The position numbers were made by a program, and so were the translations under genes. Shown here piece after piece: positions 1-7,914 of a stretch of DNA of 10,967 bases. Position 1 is the first letter of the stretch; each line of letters starts with the position of its first letter. The stretch covers positions 38,117 through 49,083 of the forward strand of contig DEIM01000078.1 of the NCBI GenBank assembly GCA_002352485.1, read 5' to 3'. The notes under the pieces were generated by a model that saw nothing but the letters and a program-made list of their open reading frames with translations, had not been told where the DNA came from and searched no databases. The stretch is from Candidatus Dadabacteria bacterium UBA2774 (GTDB lineage Bacteria; Desulfobacterota_D; UBA1144; Nemesobacterales; UBA2774).

Positions 1-105
1 TTTGGTTGTAGGTAGTATTTGGCCAAGAAAGCAGCGGGTTATATTTTTGGGGACAGAGACCGATTCCTCACTTGGTCGAAATCGTTTATGTATGTCGGAA
101 ACTAA

Positions 106-130
106 TCACCCTTCGCCATTCTCAGGGTGA
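106..130. repeat. Short inverted repeat upstream of the FAH gene
   Basis: The arms TCACCCT (106-112) and AGGGTGA (124-130) are perfectly complementary across an 11-base loop. No T-run follows on either strand, so it does not look like an intrinsic terminator. It lies about 35 bases upstream of the possible -35 box of the next gene and could be a protein-binding site or chance. The rest of 1-241 holds no convincing gene. Confidence 0.35.
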
Positions 131-165
131 ACGGGCAAAAAAATGGAGTCTCCCTAATATATTGC

Positions 166-194
166 TTGACAAAAGGCGTGTGGTACTGGAATAT
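166..194 (+). promoter_or_regulatory. Possible sigma70-type promoter for the FAH-family gene
   Basis: A perfect -35 hexamer TTGACA (166-171) is followed after 17 bases by a weak -10, GAATAT (189-194, three of six consensus bases). It lies about 50 bases before the start codon, a reasonable distance. The strong -35 and the position support it; the poor -10 keeps confidence low. Confidence 0.35.
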
Positions 195-241
195 CACACA
201 AACAATTTTTATCGAGAGATATAATAACAAAGGAGTACCGT

Positions 242-1000
242 ATGAAATATCTGAGGTTTTTGGATAAGAATAACAACATCAAACACGGAATTATTGATAA
301 AAAAACTGTAAGGGAAATAACTGGCGACATATTTGGGCACCATAGTGATTCTGAGACTACATACAACCTGGATGAAATTAAGATACTGCCGCCTTGTGAG
401 CCTACAAAAATAGTGGCCATAGGTCTTAACTACAGTGATCATGCACAGGAAATGGGAAGTGAGCTGCCTGAAGAGCCCAGGATGTTTTTAAAGCCGCACA
501 CCGCGGTTATAGCCGACGGAGGGAAAGTCAAGTATCCGGACCATATGTCTCAGAGGGTCGATTTTGAGGGAGAGCTCGGCGTAGTCATAGGAAAGAAGGC
601 AAGCCACGTTAGTAAAGAGGATGCACTATCGCATGTGTTTGGATATACATGTATGAACGACGTTACGGCCCGCGATCTTCAGAAAAAGGACATTCAGTTT
701 ACAAGGGCAAAGGGCTTTGATACTTTCGCTCCCGTGGGACCCGTGATCGAGACGGAGCTTGAACCCGGCAACCTTGAGATCAAGACTTTTTTAAACGGGG
801 AGTTAAAACAGCATTCTAATACATCTCACTTGATTTTCAGTGTTCCGCACCTTGTCAGTTTTGTCTCTCAGGTGATGACGCTCCTGCCAGGAGATATTAT
901 CTCAACGGGTACGCCTGAGGGAGTAGCGCCTATGAAAAAAGGGGATAAGGTTGAGGTAACGGTAGAGGGTATAGGAACTCTTACCAATTATATTGAATAA
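242..1000 (+). CDS. Fumarylacetoacetate hydrolase (FAH) family protein
   Basis: This is a 252-residue cytoplasmic enzyme of the FAH superfamily, whose members hydrolyse, isomerise or decarboxylate 2-oxo acids in aromatic and homoprotocatechuate breakdown; many are annotated as 2-hydroxyhepta-2,4-diene-1,7-dioate isomerase or acylpyruvase. Residues 1-50 form the short N-terminal extension common in this subgroup. The catalytic fold begins at GLNYSDHA (61-68). The metal ligands are visible as E109 and E111 in [10 protein letters not shown] and D140 in MNDVTARD, followed by [11 protein letters not shown] (157-167) and the C-terminal [15 protein letters not shown] (221-235). Length is typical for single-domain members. 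The start is fixed by AGGAG at 231-235, six bases before the ATG. It stands alone and is convergent with the next gene, 27 bases away, so context does not identify the substrate. Family membership is secure; the exact reaction is not known. Confidence 0.93.
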   Translation: MKYLRFLDKNNNIKHGIIDKKTVREITGDIFGHHSDSETTYNLDEIKILPPCEPTKIVAIGLNYSDHAQEMGSELPEEPRMFLKPHTAVIADGGKVKYPDHMSQRVDFEGELGVVIGKKASHVSKEDALSHVFGYTCMNDVTARDLQKKDIQFTRAKGFDTFAPVGPVIETELEPGNLEIKTFLNGELKQHSNTSHLIFSVPHLVSFVSQVMTLLPGDIISTGTPEGVAPMKKGDKVEVTVEGIGTLTNYIE

Positions 1001-1027
1001 TAGCGGCTTGGATTTATGTAGTGTTGG

Positions 1028-3031
1028 TTACTGCATTTTTAAAATGGACCGTGCTTCATGAAGCGCCCTTCCCTGTATACCTTTATTTATAGCTATCTTA
1101 GCCTGAGTTCTTGCTTGCTTTGTATTCCCGAATTTCATGTAGATATTAGCTAGCTTGAGATGAGCTTCAGCTACCGCATCTTCTAAGTCGACCGACTTCT
1201 TCAAATACCCCCTGGAAATCTCAAAAAATTCGGGGTTTTCATCCATATTGCCTTTTATAAGATAAATACTCCCGAGTAAGTAATAGGCATACGAGTTTGC
1301 GGGGTTTAGCTCGGTTACCCGGATCAGGTATTCCTCGGCACTATCCGGGTCATTTTTCTTAAGGGACAACAGACCCATATTAATATTAAATTTCTCCTCG
1401 TACTCAGGTTCTAGCGACACAGCCGTTCTGAACGATCTCTCGGCGTAATCAAAATCACCGTTGTTTAAATAGAGCTTCCCGAGACTCTCGGCAGCCAGAG
1501 CTTTTGTTTTGTCGTTACCATAGGTCTCAGGGCTTAGAGCCTCCGTGTATTGAACTATGGCTTTATCCATCATGTTCGCTTCTATGAGAGAGCTTGCGTA
1601 GTTCATTTTGGGGACGATTTCTCTCGGGGATTTTGAGACCGCATATTCCCATAAGCTTAGCTGGTTATTCCAAACGGCCTGTCCTCTGATAGTCACAATC
1701 AGAAAAGATATACAAAGAACAGCACCGCATAGATAAGCGAGCCTCATACGCCCGAGCTTTTTCCCCGCATAGATTATTAAATAACCTGCAAGGAGACAAA
1801 AACCTGCCGAAGGTATATAGAGGAACCTTTCGGCAAACCTTGTAATAGCAAGCGGGAATATGGCAATCATTACTGCGGGGCCGAGCGTGGCAAAGATCCA
1901 GAGCAAGGAAAACCCCGTGACGTTCTCTTTTTTTCTGACCGAGACAATAGCTATTACTACGAGTGCTGCGATAACTATGATTGAAACTGCCGTATAGAAG
2001 AAATCTCCCCCTGGTATGGTCCCTATAAAGGGATTTAGATCAAAAGGAAAAATAAGCTTCTTAAGATAGAAGAGGTAAGAGTTTAGAAAGATTGTTACAA
2101 TTTCCAAGAATTGAGATCCGGCATCGGCGCTCAGGTATTCCTTATCGCTCAGCATTTGCACAAAGCCCATTCGTCTCTGAGACCTTATATAGAGATAGGC
2201 AATCAAGGCAAGTCCGAGTATCAGATATTTAAACAGGCTAAGGCGGCTCTTAATCCTGCGGCTTATAAGGTCAAACCCAACCACCACTACAGGAAAAGTG
2301 AGCGCAACTTCCTTGGACAGAAACGATAGATAAAAACTAATAGCCGCTGGTACGATGTATAGAAAACGCCTGTATGATAGTATGTAAAAAATAAGAGTCA
2401 GGAAAAAGAATACTGCAGCAAGAATATCACCTCTTGCAGATATAAAAGAAACGGACTCTACGTGAAGCGGGTAAAGCGCAAAGAGCATAGAAGAAAGAAA
2501 TGCTGTGGGATATCTGGCGGCCACATTGAATTCTTTTAGAACGAGCAGGAACAGAAAATATAGCAGTATTGTGGATAGGGAATGCAATATAATGTTCGTC
2601 AGGTGAAAACCGAGCGGAGAATCCCCCCAGAGCTTAACATCAATAATGATGGATTGTCTGTGAACCGGTCTGAGATACTTGAGCTTCTTTTTAGATGTAC
2701 GTTTCTTTGCACCGTTGTCATTCTTTAGACTTTCACTATTTCTTTCTACGTTGCGCTTTTCCTCACCCCCTTTCTTGGTTTCACTTCGGCTGAGCCCGAG
2801 GGGGATATAGGGCTTGATACTTAAATTTGCTCTCTGTAGATTACGGATTTGTTTTTTGATAAAACTTATATCGTCCCAAACGAAGTCGCTTGAGAGAGAA
2901 GGGATAAATACAGCAAATGAGACCAGGAACAGAAGGATTGACACAAAAGCGCTGTTATTAAAGAGACTATTAATCATATTAGATGAGCCTCTATCGACTT
3001 CCTGCGAGCTCTCTTTTTTCTTACTATTCAT
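1028..3031 (-). CDS. TMTC-like multi-pass membrane glycosyltransferase with C-terminal TPR repeats
   Basis: This 667-residue inner-membrane protein resembles the bacterial relatives of TMTC-type O-mannosyltransferases (GT-C fold), which use lipid-linked sugar on the periplasmic side. A first membrane helix (about 27-46) leads to FVWDD (50-54), the acidic motif that carries the catalytic Asp in GT-C enzymes. RPV (121), GFHLTNIILH (141-150), FALYPLHVESVSFISARGD (184-202) and RFAERFLYIPSAG (398-410) are family-like. About ten more helices run to residue 449, and from about 470 the chain is soluble TPR helices. Residues about 79-118 form a Lys/Glu/Asn-rich insert in the first extracytoplasmic loop. 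The start is unresolved: ATG at 3031 has no ribosome site, whereas Met19 (2977) has AGAGG ten bases upstream, and a TATAAC -10-like box (3044-3039) would suit the shorter form (649 residues). The donor, acceptor and even transferase activity are inferred. Confidence 0.82.
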   Translation of the reverse strand: MNSKKKESSQEVDRGSSNMINSLFNNSAFVSILLFLVSFAVFIPSLSSDFVWDDISFIKKQIRNLQRANLSIKPYIPLGLSRSETKKGGEEKRNVERNSESLKNDNGAKKRTSKKKLKYLRPVHRQSIIIDVKLWGDSPLGFHLTNIILHSLSTILLYFLFLLVLKEFNVAARYPTAFLSSMLFALYPLHVESVSFISARGDILAAVFFFLTLIFYILSYRRFLYIVPAAISFYLSFLSKEVALTFPVVVVGFDLISRRIKSRLSLFKYLILGLALIAYLYIRSQRRMGFVQMLSDKEYLSADAGSQFLEIVTIFLNSYLFYLKKLIFPFDLNPFIGTIPGGDFFYTAVSIIVIAALVVIAIVSVRKKENVTGFSLLWIFATLGPAVMIAIFPLAITRFAERFLYIPSAGFCLLAGYLIIYAGKKLGRMRLAYLCGAVLCISFLIVTIRGQAVWNNQLSLWEYAVSKSPREIVPKMNYASSLIEANMMDKAIVQYTEALSPETYGNDKTKALAAESLGKLYLNNGDFDYAERSFRTAVSLEPEYEEKFNINMGLLSLKKNDPDSAEEYLIRVTELNPANSYAYYLLGSIYLIKGNMDENPEFFEISRGYLKKSVDLEDAVAEAHLKLANIYMKFGNTKQARTQAKIAINKGIQGRALHEARSILKMQ

Positions 3032-3156
3032 ATTGAGTGTTATATGCCGGGCAACTTGAATATTGTGTGGATAATTTATCTGCTCTTAGAAACTAATACC
3101 AATAAATTTTTCGGCTGCTCCGGAATTAGCCAGAGTGCCCCTTGATGGCGAATTAT

Positions 3157-3184
3157 TTTACAACCACTGACCGGTGGGTAAAAT
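3157..3184 (+). promoter_or_regulatory. Likely sigma70-type promoter of leuB
   Basis: TTTACA (3157-3162) and TAAAAT (3179-3184) each match the consensus at five of six positions and are separated by 16 bases. Transcription would start near 3191, giving a leader of about 30 bases, too short for an attenuator. The spacer contains CCAC (3164-3167) and GTGG (3174-3177) as a small imperfect dyad that could be an operator. Confidence 0.55.
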
Positions 3185-3205
3185 ACGGGACTTTAATAAT
3201 AGATG

Positions 3206-3214
3206 AAAAAGGAG
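3206..3214 (+). promoter_or_regulatory. Ribosome binding site that sets the leuB TTG start
   Basis: AAAAAGGAG (3206-3214) lies seven bases before TTG at 3222. There is no in-frame ATG at a comparable distance, and the protein then begins directly with the family's N-terminal strand, so the rare TTG start is well supported. Confidence 0.75.
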
Positions 3215-3221
3215 ATTTAAA

Positions 3222-4295
3222 TTGCCTAAAGTACTGGTTTTGTCCGGAGACGGAATAGGGGTAGAAGTTACGGAAGTGAGCCTTGATTTACTTGAAATAG
3301 TAGGTGAAAAGCATGGGATAGAATTTGAATTTGAGAAAGCCCACTTCGGAGGCTCTTCGCTTGACGTACACGGGGTTCCGGTTACCGAAGAGGTGCTGGC
3401 AAAAGCTAAATCTTCAGACGCAGTTTTAATGGGCGCCGTAGGGGGCCCAAAGTGGGAATCTCACGAGCACGAGCTAAAGCCCGAGAGCGGACTCCTAGCA
3501 CTTAGAAAGGAGCTGGATGCATTTGCGAACCTGAGACCTGCCGTGGTGTACCCGGCCCTTGCCGACGCATCGAGCCTGAAGAGAGAAGTCGTGGAGGGTA
3601 CGGATATAATGGTGGTGAGGGAGCTTACGGGGGGAATCTATTTCGGGAAACCAAGAGGTATAGAAGACATGCCAGAGGGCGGTCAGAAAGCATACAACAC
3701 ACTCGTATACAGTACGGAAGAGGTAGAGAGGATTGCTAGGGTCGCATTTGATATTGCAAGAAAGAGGAAAAAGAGGCTGACTTCCATAGATAAATCCAAC
3801 GTGCTGGAGGTTATGCAGTTCTGGAGAGACATCGTAAGCAGAATTCAGGAAGCCGAATACCCAGACATTGAGCTTGACCACCTGTATGTGGATAACGCCG
3901 CGATGCAGCTAATAAGAAGACCAAAGAGCTTTGACGTTATACTCGCAGGAAACATGTTTGGAGATATTATCAGCGACGAGGCGGCGCAGCTTACAGGATC
4001 GCTCGGGATGCTGCCTTCGGCTAGCATAGGGAAAGGGGCTATCTACGAGCCGGTCCACGGGAGCGCTCCGGATATTGCAGGGCAAGATCTGGCTAACCCG
4101 ATAGCGTCTGTTCTGACTTCGGCTATGATGCTCAAATACTCACTCAACGAGGACGATGCGGCAAAGGAGCTTGAACAGGCGGTTGAAGCTGTGCTGGAAA
4201 AAGGGTACAGAACGGCCGACATATACCAGGAAGGGACCAAGAAAGTAGGGTGCGAGGAAATGGGCAGTCTGCTAAAGGCCGAAATTAATGCATAG
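3222..4295 (+). CDS. leuB: 3-isopropylmalate dehydrogenase
   Basis: LeuB oxidatively decarboxylates (2R,3S)-3-isopropylmalate to 2-oxoisocaproate with NAD+ and a divalent metal, the third step of leucine synthesis, in the cytoplasm. The 357-residue length is typical. N-terminal GDGIG lies at 9-13 and MGAVGGPKW at 70-78. The substrate arginines R95, R105 and R133, catalytic Y140 (in RELTGGIYFG) and K191 (in DKSNVLEVM), and the metal aspartates D224, D248 and D252 are all present, followed by the nucleotide loop EPVHGSAPDIAG (276-287). The Asp in that loop and the 3-isopropylmalate-type substrate region favour LeuB over isocitrate or tartrate dehydrogenases. Translation starts at TTG with a strong ribosome site. 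leuA, leuC and leuD are not adjacent, so leucine genes are dispersed or just off-window. mfd follows after 41 bases and may be co-transcribed. Confidence 0.97.
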   Translation: MPKVLVLSGDGIGVEVTEVSLDLLEIVGEKHGIEFEFEKAHFGGSSLDVHGVPVTEEVLAKAKSSDAVLMGAVGGPKWESHEHELKPESGLLALRKELDAFANLRPAVVYPALADASSLKREVVEGTDIMVVRELTGGIYFGKPRGIEDMPEGGQKAYNTLVYSTEEVERIARVAFDIARKRKKRLTSIDKSNVLEVMQFWRDIVSRIQEAEYPDIELDHLYVDNAAMQLIRRPKSFDVILAGNMFGDIISDEAAQLTGSLGMLPSASIGKGAIYEPVHGSAPDIAGQDLANPIASVLTSAMMLKYSLNEDDAAKELEQAVEAVLEKGYRTADIYQEGTKKVGCEEMGSLLKAEINA

Positions 4296-4336
4296 CTTGA
4301 ATACTCTAAACTCTATATTTACGATACTATATTCGC

Positions 4337-7300
4337 GTGACCAATGACAAGCATCACGGTATAAAAGGAATTTATAAATCAATTGAAAAAAGCGACTCGT
4401 TTCGCTCACTCCTTAAAAAGGTCGAGTCAGCTGAGCGGAGCATATCCGTTTCAGGCTTATCGGGACCCTCCAAGCCTTATCTAATAAGCGCGCTTGCACG
4501 TAAGATTAAAAACCCGCTACTTTTCGTATCCCCGACAAAGGAAAGCGCGCTCAGAGCGCAAAGGGATTTTAGCTTCTATCTCGGTGCATCACCCGGGGTG
4601 TTGCTCAGGAAAGATCTCGACACCAGAACTTCACTGTTTGCTTCTGACACAGAGTACTATACGGAAAGGATAGGCTTACTCCACAGTCTTACGGAGGGGA
4701 ATCTTGTAATAGCGCAGCCTGAGTGCCTATTCGAGACATTCATGCCAAGAGACATCTATAACGAATCTCTGATAAATATCTCAAAAGGTGACTCATTGCT
4801 GAGGGATGATTTTATATCAAACCTAAAATCTCTTGGCTATAGCGAGACCGACTTTGTCCAGCGCGTAGGTGAAATAGGAGCCAGAGGCTCGATTGTAGAT
4901 ATCTTCAGCCCGGGCCGAGATAACCCGCTGAGAATAGAATTTTTAGGAGATGAAATAGGTTCTATAAGAGAATTCAGCTCAGAAGACCAGAAATCTAAAG
5001 AAAAAATAGAGAAAGCGCTCGTTCTCCCGGCGAGTGAAATTATTATGACCCCAGAAGTTATCAGAGGTGCTATTAAATACCTTAAAATTAAAGCTGGAGA
5101 GAACGAGGTAACCGCAAGAAATAAACTGTCGGTAATTGAAGAGATAGAGCGCGGGGATAGGTTTTTAAACATTGAATGGCTCCTACCCGCGTTTTACAAA
5201 AAATTGAGTACGGTGTGGGATTATTTAGCAGAAGATACTGTTGTTGTTTATGATGAGCCTATTGAGATTTCAAGCGCGCTAGGGGCATTCGAAGCTTCGC
5301 TACCGGAGATTGGGGCGCTTCTTAATAAACACCTTAAGATATGGCCCGATACAGCCGAGCTTTACATTAGCAAGAAAGAAGTAGAAGAGCATATGCGGGA
5401 TTACAGGAGTTTTAACCTGAGCGAGCTTGATGTAGGCGGGGAAAATCAAAGTACGGCAAGGTTTAATACGGAGACAGTATCACTCAAAACCGGCATAGAT
5501 GCGGAATCTCCTGTAGATGCTCTTATCGAAAAATATAAAGAGTGCAAAAAAGAAGGAATTGTACTACTTCTCGCTTTTAATACGGAGAATGAAAGTGAAA
5601 AGATGAGGGCACTATTAAAAGACAGGGAGGTTTATGATTTAGATATTCACACTGGAGGGCTTTCAGACAGTTTCAAGTTCCATGAAGCAAAGCTTGAAAT
5701 ACTGTGTGAAAAGGACATATTCGGCGAGAAACGGCGGAGAGCTTCATACAAAGCCTCAAAAGACGTTCCATCTGCATTTATTACATCTTTCAGCGATCTC
5801 AAGCCGGGCGATTACATCGTGCACGTGGATTTTGGTATAGGGATATTCAGAAACCTGAAAAGGCTTAAAATCGGAGAAACCGAAGGGGATTTTATTCAGT
5901 GTGAGTACGCGGGAGGCGACAAGATATACGTCCCGATTGATAAGATCAAGCTGGTACAGCGCTATGTCGGCGACGGGAAGCCCGCTAAGGTTGATAAGCT
6001 CGGGCAGGAAAGCTGGGGTAAAAGAGTAAAGAAGGTAAGAAGAGCTGTTGAGTCTGTAGCGAGAGAGCTGCTCATGCTCTACGCCCGCAGAAAAGCCGTT
6101 AAGGGATTTGGGTTTTCACCAAGGGACGAGATGTTTTCAGAGTTTGAGCTGGAGTTCCCCTATGACGAGACACCTGATCAGGAAGCTGCCATTGAAGACG
6201 TTTTGTCTGATATGGAAAAGCCCTCGCCCATGGACAGACTGATATGCGGGGACGTAGGTTTTGGTAAAACGGAAGTAGCTCTAAGGGCAGCGTTTAGGGC
6301 AGCGGCAGACGGAAAGCAGGTTGCGTTTTTGGTACCTACAACTCTTCTTGCGCATCAGCACTACAAGACTTCACTAGATAGGCTCTCTGGTTACGCGGTC
6401 ACAGTGGACGTACTTTCACGGTTTCGCTCAGCAAAAGACGAGAAAGAAATACTCTCTAAATTGAAAGAGGGAAATCTCGATATAGTAATCGGAACACATA
6501 AGCTACTTAGCGATAAAATCGCGTTCAAAGACCTGGGGCTCGTAATAGTAGACGAAGAGCACCGCTTCGGCGTCACTCAAAAGGAAAAGCTAAAGAAATT
6601 AAAAGAAGCCGTAGACACTGTTTCTATGAGTGCAACCCCCATTCCCAGGACGCTTCAGCTTTCACTCGCGAAAATACGCGACATAAGCCTTATAAATACC
6701 CCGCCTGTGGGAAGACAATCCATAGAAACATACGTTCATCATTCAGAGCAAAAAATCATAACCGATGCTATTACAAGAGAGCTTGCGCGCGGCGGCAGTG
6801 TATTTTTCATTCACAACCGTATCCATGATATTCACCGCGTGGCGGAGCAAATAAGTAAGCTCGTGCCTGAGGCAAGGATGGAAGTCACACACGGGCGGAT
6901 GAGAGAGAGGCCGCTTGAAGAGGCGATTTCGAGGTTCGTACGGGCCGAGGCGGATATACTTGTGAGCACCGCAATTGTGGAATCGGGGCTCGATATACCA
7001 AGAGCAAACACAATTATTATTGACGACGCCCACACCTTCGGACTTGCAGACTTGTATCAGCTAAGGGGCAGAGTGGGACGCTCTCAGAGAAAGGCTTATG
7101 CCTATTTACTCATACCGGGCAAGAGAGCTGTTACCCAAGACGCCAGGAGGAGACTAAAAGCGATCTCACAGCTCAAAGAGCTTGGCTCGGGCTATAGGCT
7201 CGCTCTTACCGATCTGGAAATACGGGGTGCCGGGCACCTGTTCGGAAACGAGCAGTCAGGCCATATAGCAGACGTAGGACTCGAGCTATATCTGGAGATG

Positions 7301-7747
7301 CTTGAAGGGGCTGTCAAAAGGCTCGAAGGCAAGGTCGAGCGTGAGGAGGTTGAGCCCGATATATCTATTAGTCTGCCTGCCTTTATACCGGACGATTATA
7401 TTCCAAGCGACAGTGAGAGGCTGCTATTCTATAAGAGATTGTCGGCAAGTGCTACTAATAAAGAATTGAGCGCCATTAAAGCCGAGCTTAAGGACAGATT
7501 TGGGAAAACCCCAAAACAGTTGTCTAATCTTATTGAGCTTATAGATCTTAAGATATTTATGAAAAAACTCGGCGTGGAAAAAGCGGAGATCGGGAAAAAG
7601 AAAGTTTCGATAAAATTCCTTACAGACGCGGGGCTGTACAAAGTGTTTTCACCTGAAGGTAAAATGGAGATCTATCTTGAAACCGAGGCGTCAATTGCAG
7701 AGATCAGGAAGATATTGCAACATATTAACAGTAAAAATAAGCCCTGA
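4337..7747 (+). CDS. mfd: Transcription-repair coupling factor
   Basis: Mfd is a cytoplasmic ATP-dependent DNA translocase that pushes RNA polymerase stalled at lesions off the template and recruits UvrA for excision repair. The 1136 residues match the family's usual full length. Order: UvrB-like module (about 40-340, with GARGSIVDIFSPG at 181-193), a variable linker, the RNA-polymerase-interacting CarD-like domain (about 480-550, LKPGDYIVHVDFGIG), then the RecG-like motor with Walker A GDVGFGKTE (638-646), DEEH box (739-742), SATPIPRT (765-772) and QLRGRVGRS (908-916), and a C-terminal TRCF domain (about 1010-1115). The start is GTG. No Shine-Dalgarno sequence precedes it; TTGAAT and TACGAT with 17-base spacing lie just upstream, so a nearly leaderless transcript is possible, besides read-through from leuB. 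A surA gene follows, an arrangement I recall from deltaproteobacteria. Identity is certain; the exact start is less so. Confidence 0.97.
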   Translation: MTNDKHHGIKGIYKSIEKSDSFRSLLKKVESAERSISVSGLSGPSKPYLISALARKIKNPLLFVSPTKESALRAQRDFSFYLGASPGVLLRKDLDTRTSLFASDTEYYTERIGLLHSLTEGNLVIAQPECLFETFMPRDIYNESLINISKGDSLLRDDFISNLKSLGYSETDFVQRVGEIGARGSIVDIFSPGRDNPLRIEFLGDEIGSIREFSSEDQKSKEKIEKALVLPASEIIMTPEVIRGAIKYLKIKAGENEVTARNKLSVIEEIERGDRFLNIEWLLPAFYKKLSTVWDYLAEDTVVVYDEPIEISSALGAFEASLPEIGALLNKHLKIWPDTAELYISKKEVEEHMRDYRSFNLSELDVGGENQSTARFNTETVSLKTGIDAESPVDALIEKYKECKKEGIVLLLAFNTENESEKMRALLKDREVYDLDIHTGGLSDSFKFHEAKLEILCEKDIFGEKRRRASYKASKDVPSAFITSFSDLKPGDYIVHVDFGIGIFRNLKRLKIGETEGDFIQCEYAGGDKIYVPIDKIKLVQRYVGDGKPAKVDKLGQESWGKRVKKVRRAVESVARELLMLYARRKAVKGFGFSPRDEMFSEFELEFPYDETPDQEAAIEDVLSDMEKPSPMDRLICGDVGFGKTEVALRAAFRAAADGKQVAFLVPTTLLAHQHYKTSLDRLSGYAVTVDVLSRFRSAKDEKEILSKLKEGNLDIVIGTHKLLSDKIAFKDLGLVIVDEEHRFGVTQKEKLKKLKEAVDTVSMSATPIPRTLQLSLAKIRDISLINTPPVGRQSIETYVHHSEQKIITDAITRELARGGSVFFIHNRIHDIHRVAEQISKLVPEARMEVTHGRMRERPLEEAISRFVRAEADILVSTAIVESGLDIPRANTIIIDDAHTFGLADLYQLRGRVGRSQRKAYAYLLIPGKRAVTQDARRRLKAISQLKELGSGYRLALTDLEIRGAGHLFGNEQSGHIADVGLELYLEMLEGAVKRLEGKVEREEVEPDISISLPAFIPDDYIPSDSERLLFYKRLSASATNKELSAIKAELKDRFGKTPKQLSNLIELIDLKIFMKKLGVEKAEIGKKKVSIKFLTDAGLYKVFSPEGKMEIYLETEASIAEIRKILQHINSKNKP

Positions 7748-7823
7748 GCATGAAATGTAGCTAATCTCAATTTATGTAATAGCTTAGTAAAACCTGCATA
7801 TTTTGGGCTATTAATTAAACAGG

Positions 7824-7852
7824 CTGGAAGTTATCAGTCTATTCCTTATAAT
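7824..7852 (+). promoter_or_regulatory. Likely promoter of surA
   Basis: A perfect TATAAT (7847-7852) is preceded after 17 bases by a weak -35, CTGGAA (7824-7829, three of six). The predicted transcript would begin near 7859, about 55 bases before the ATG. That also argues against the in-frame TTG at 7855 being the start. The 7748-7914 spacer holds no convincing terminator for mfd; only a 5-base stem with a long loop is visible. Confidence 0.5.
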
Positions 7853-7897
7853 TATTGGATAATCAAACGTGTGATATGAATATTGGGATTTATTTTA

Positions 7898-7905
7898 AAG
7901 GGAGA
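7898..7905 (+). promoter_or_regulatory. Ribosome binding site that sets the surA start
   Basis: AAGGGAGA (7898-7905) lies nine bases before ATG at 7915. It selects this ATG over the in-frame TTG at 7855, and the protein then opens directly with a signal peptide. Confidence 0.75.
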
Positions 7906-7914
7906 ATTAACTTC

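Noticed and set aside
2..130. Open frame on the plus strand from the left edge to a TGA at 128-130
   Set aside because: Its 42 codons encode no recognisable pattern and cross the GGGGACAG motif and the inverted repeat. It could be the tail of an upstream gene, but nothing in the sequence supports that.
1001..1027. A bidirectional terminator between the convergent FAH and TMTC-like genes
   Set aside because: No hairpin with a T-run is visible in the 27-base spacer.
3203..3220. Five-codon frame ATG AAA AAG GAG ATT TAA ending one base before the leuB TTG, a possible coupling leader peptide
   Set aside because: It has no ribosome site of its own and its codons are simply the Shine-Dalgarno sequence of leuB; it contains no leucine codons, so it is not a leu attenuator.
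3495..3881. Long antisense open frame within leuB
   Set aside because: It is fully covered by a certain leuB gene, has no ribosome site and encodes no recognisable protein.
4837..7035. Several antisense open frames within mfd
   Set aside because: They are opposite a complete, motif-rich mfd and have the Ser/Ile/Leu-rich composition usual for shadows of coding DNA.
7756..7787. AGCTA and TAGCT arms after mfd as a terminator
   Set aside because: The stem is five base pairs with a loop of about 16 and no T-run follows.
7855..7914. In-frame TTG at 7855 as a longer start for surA
   Set aside because: It would put 20 residues ahead of a textbook signal peptide, lacks a ribosome site and overlaps the expected transcript start.
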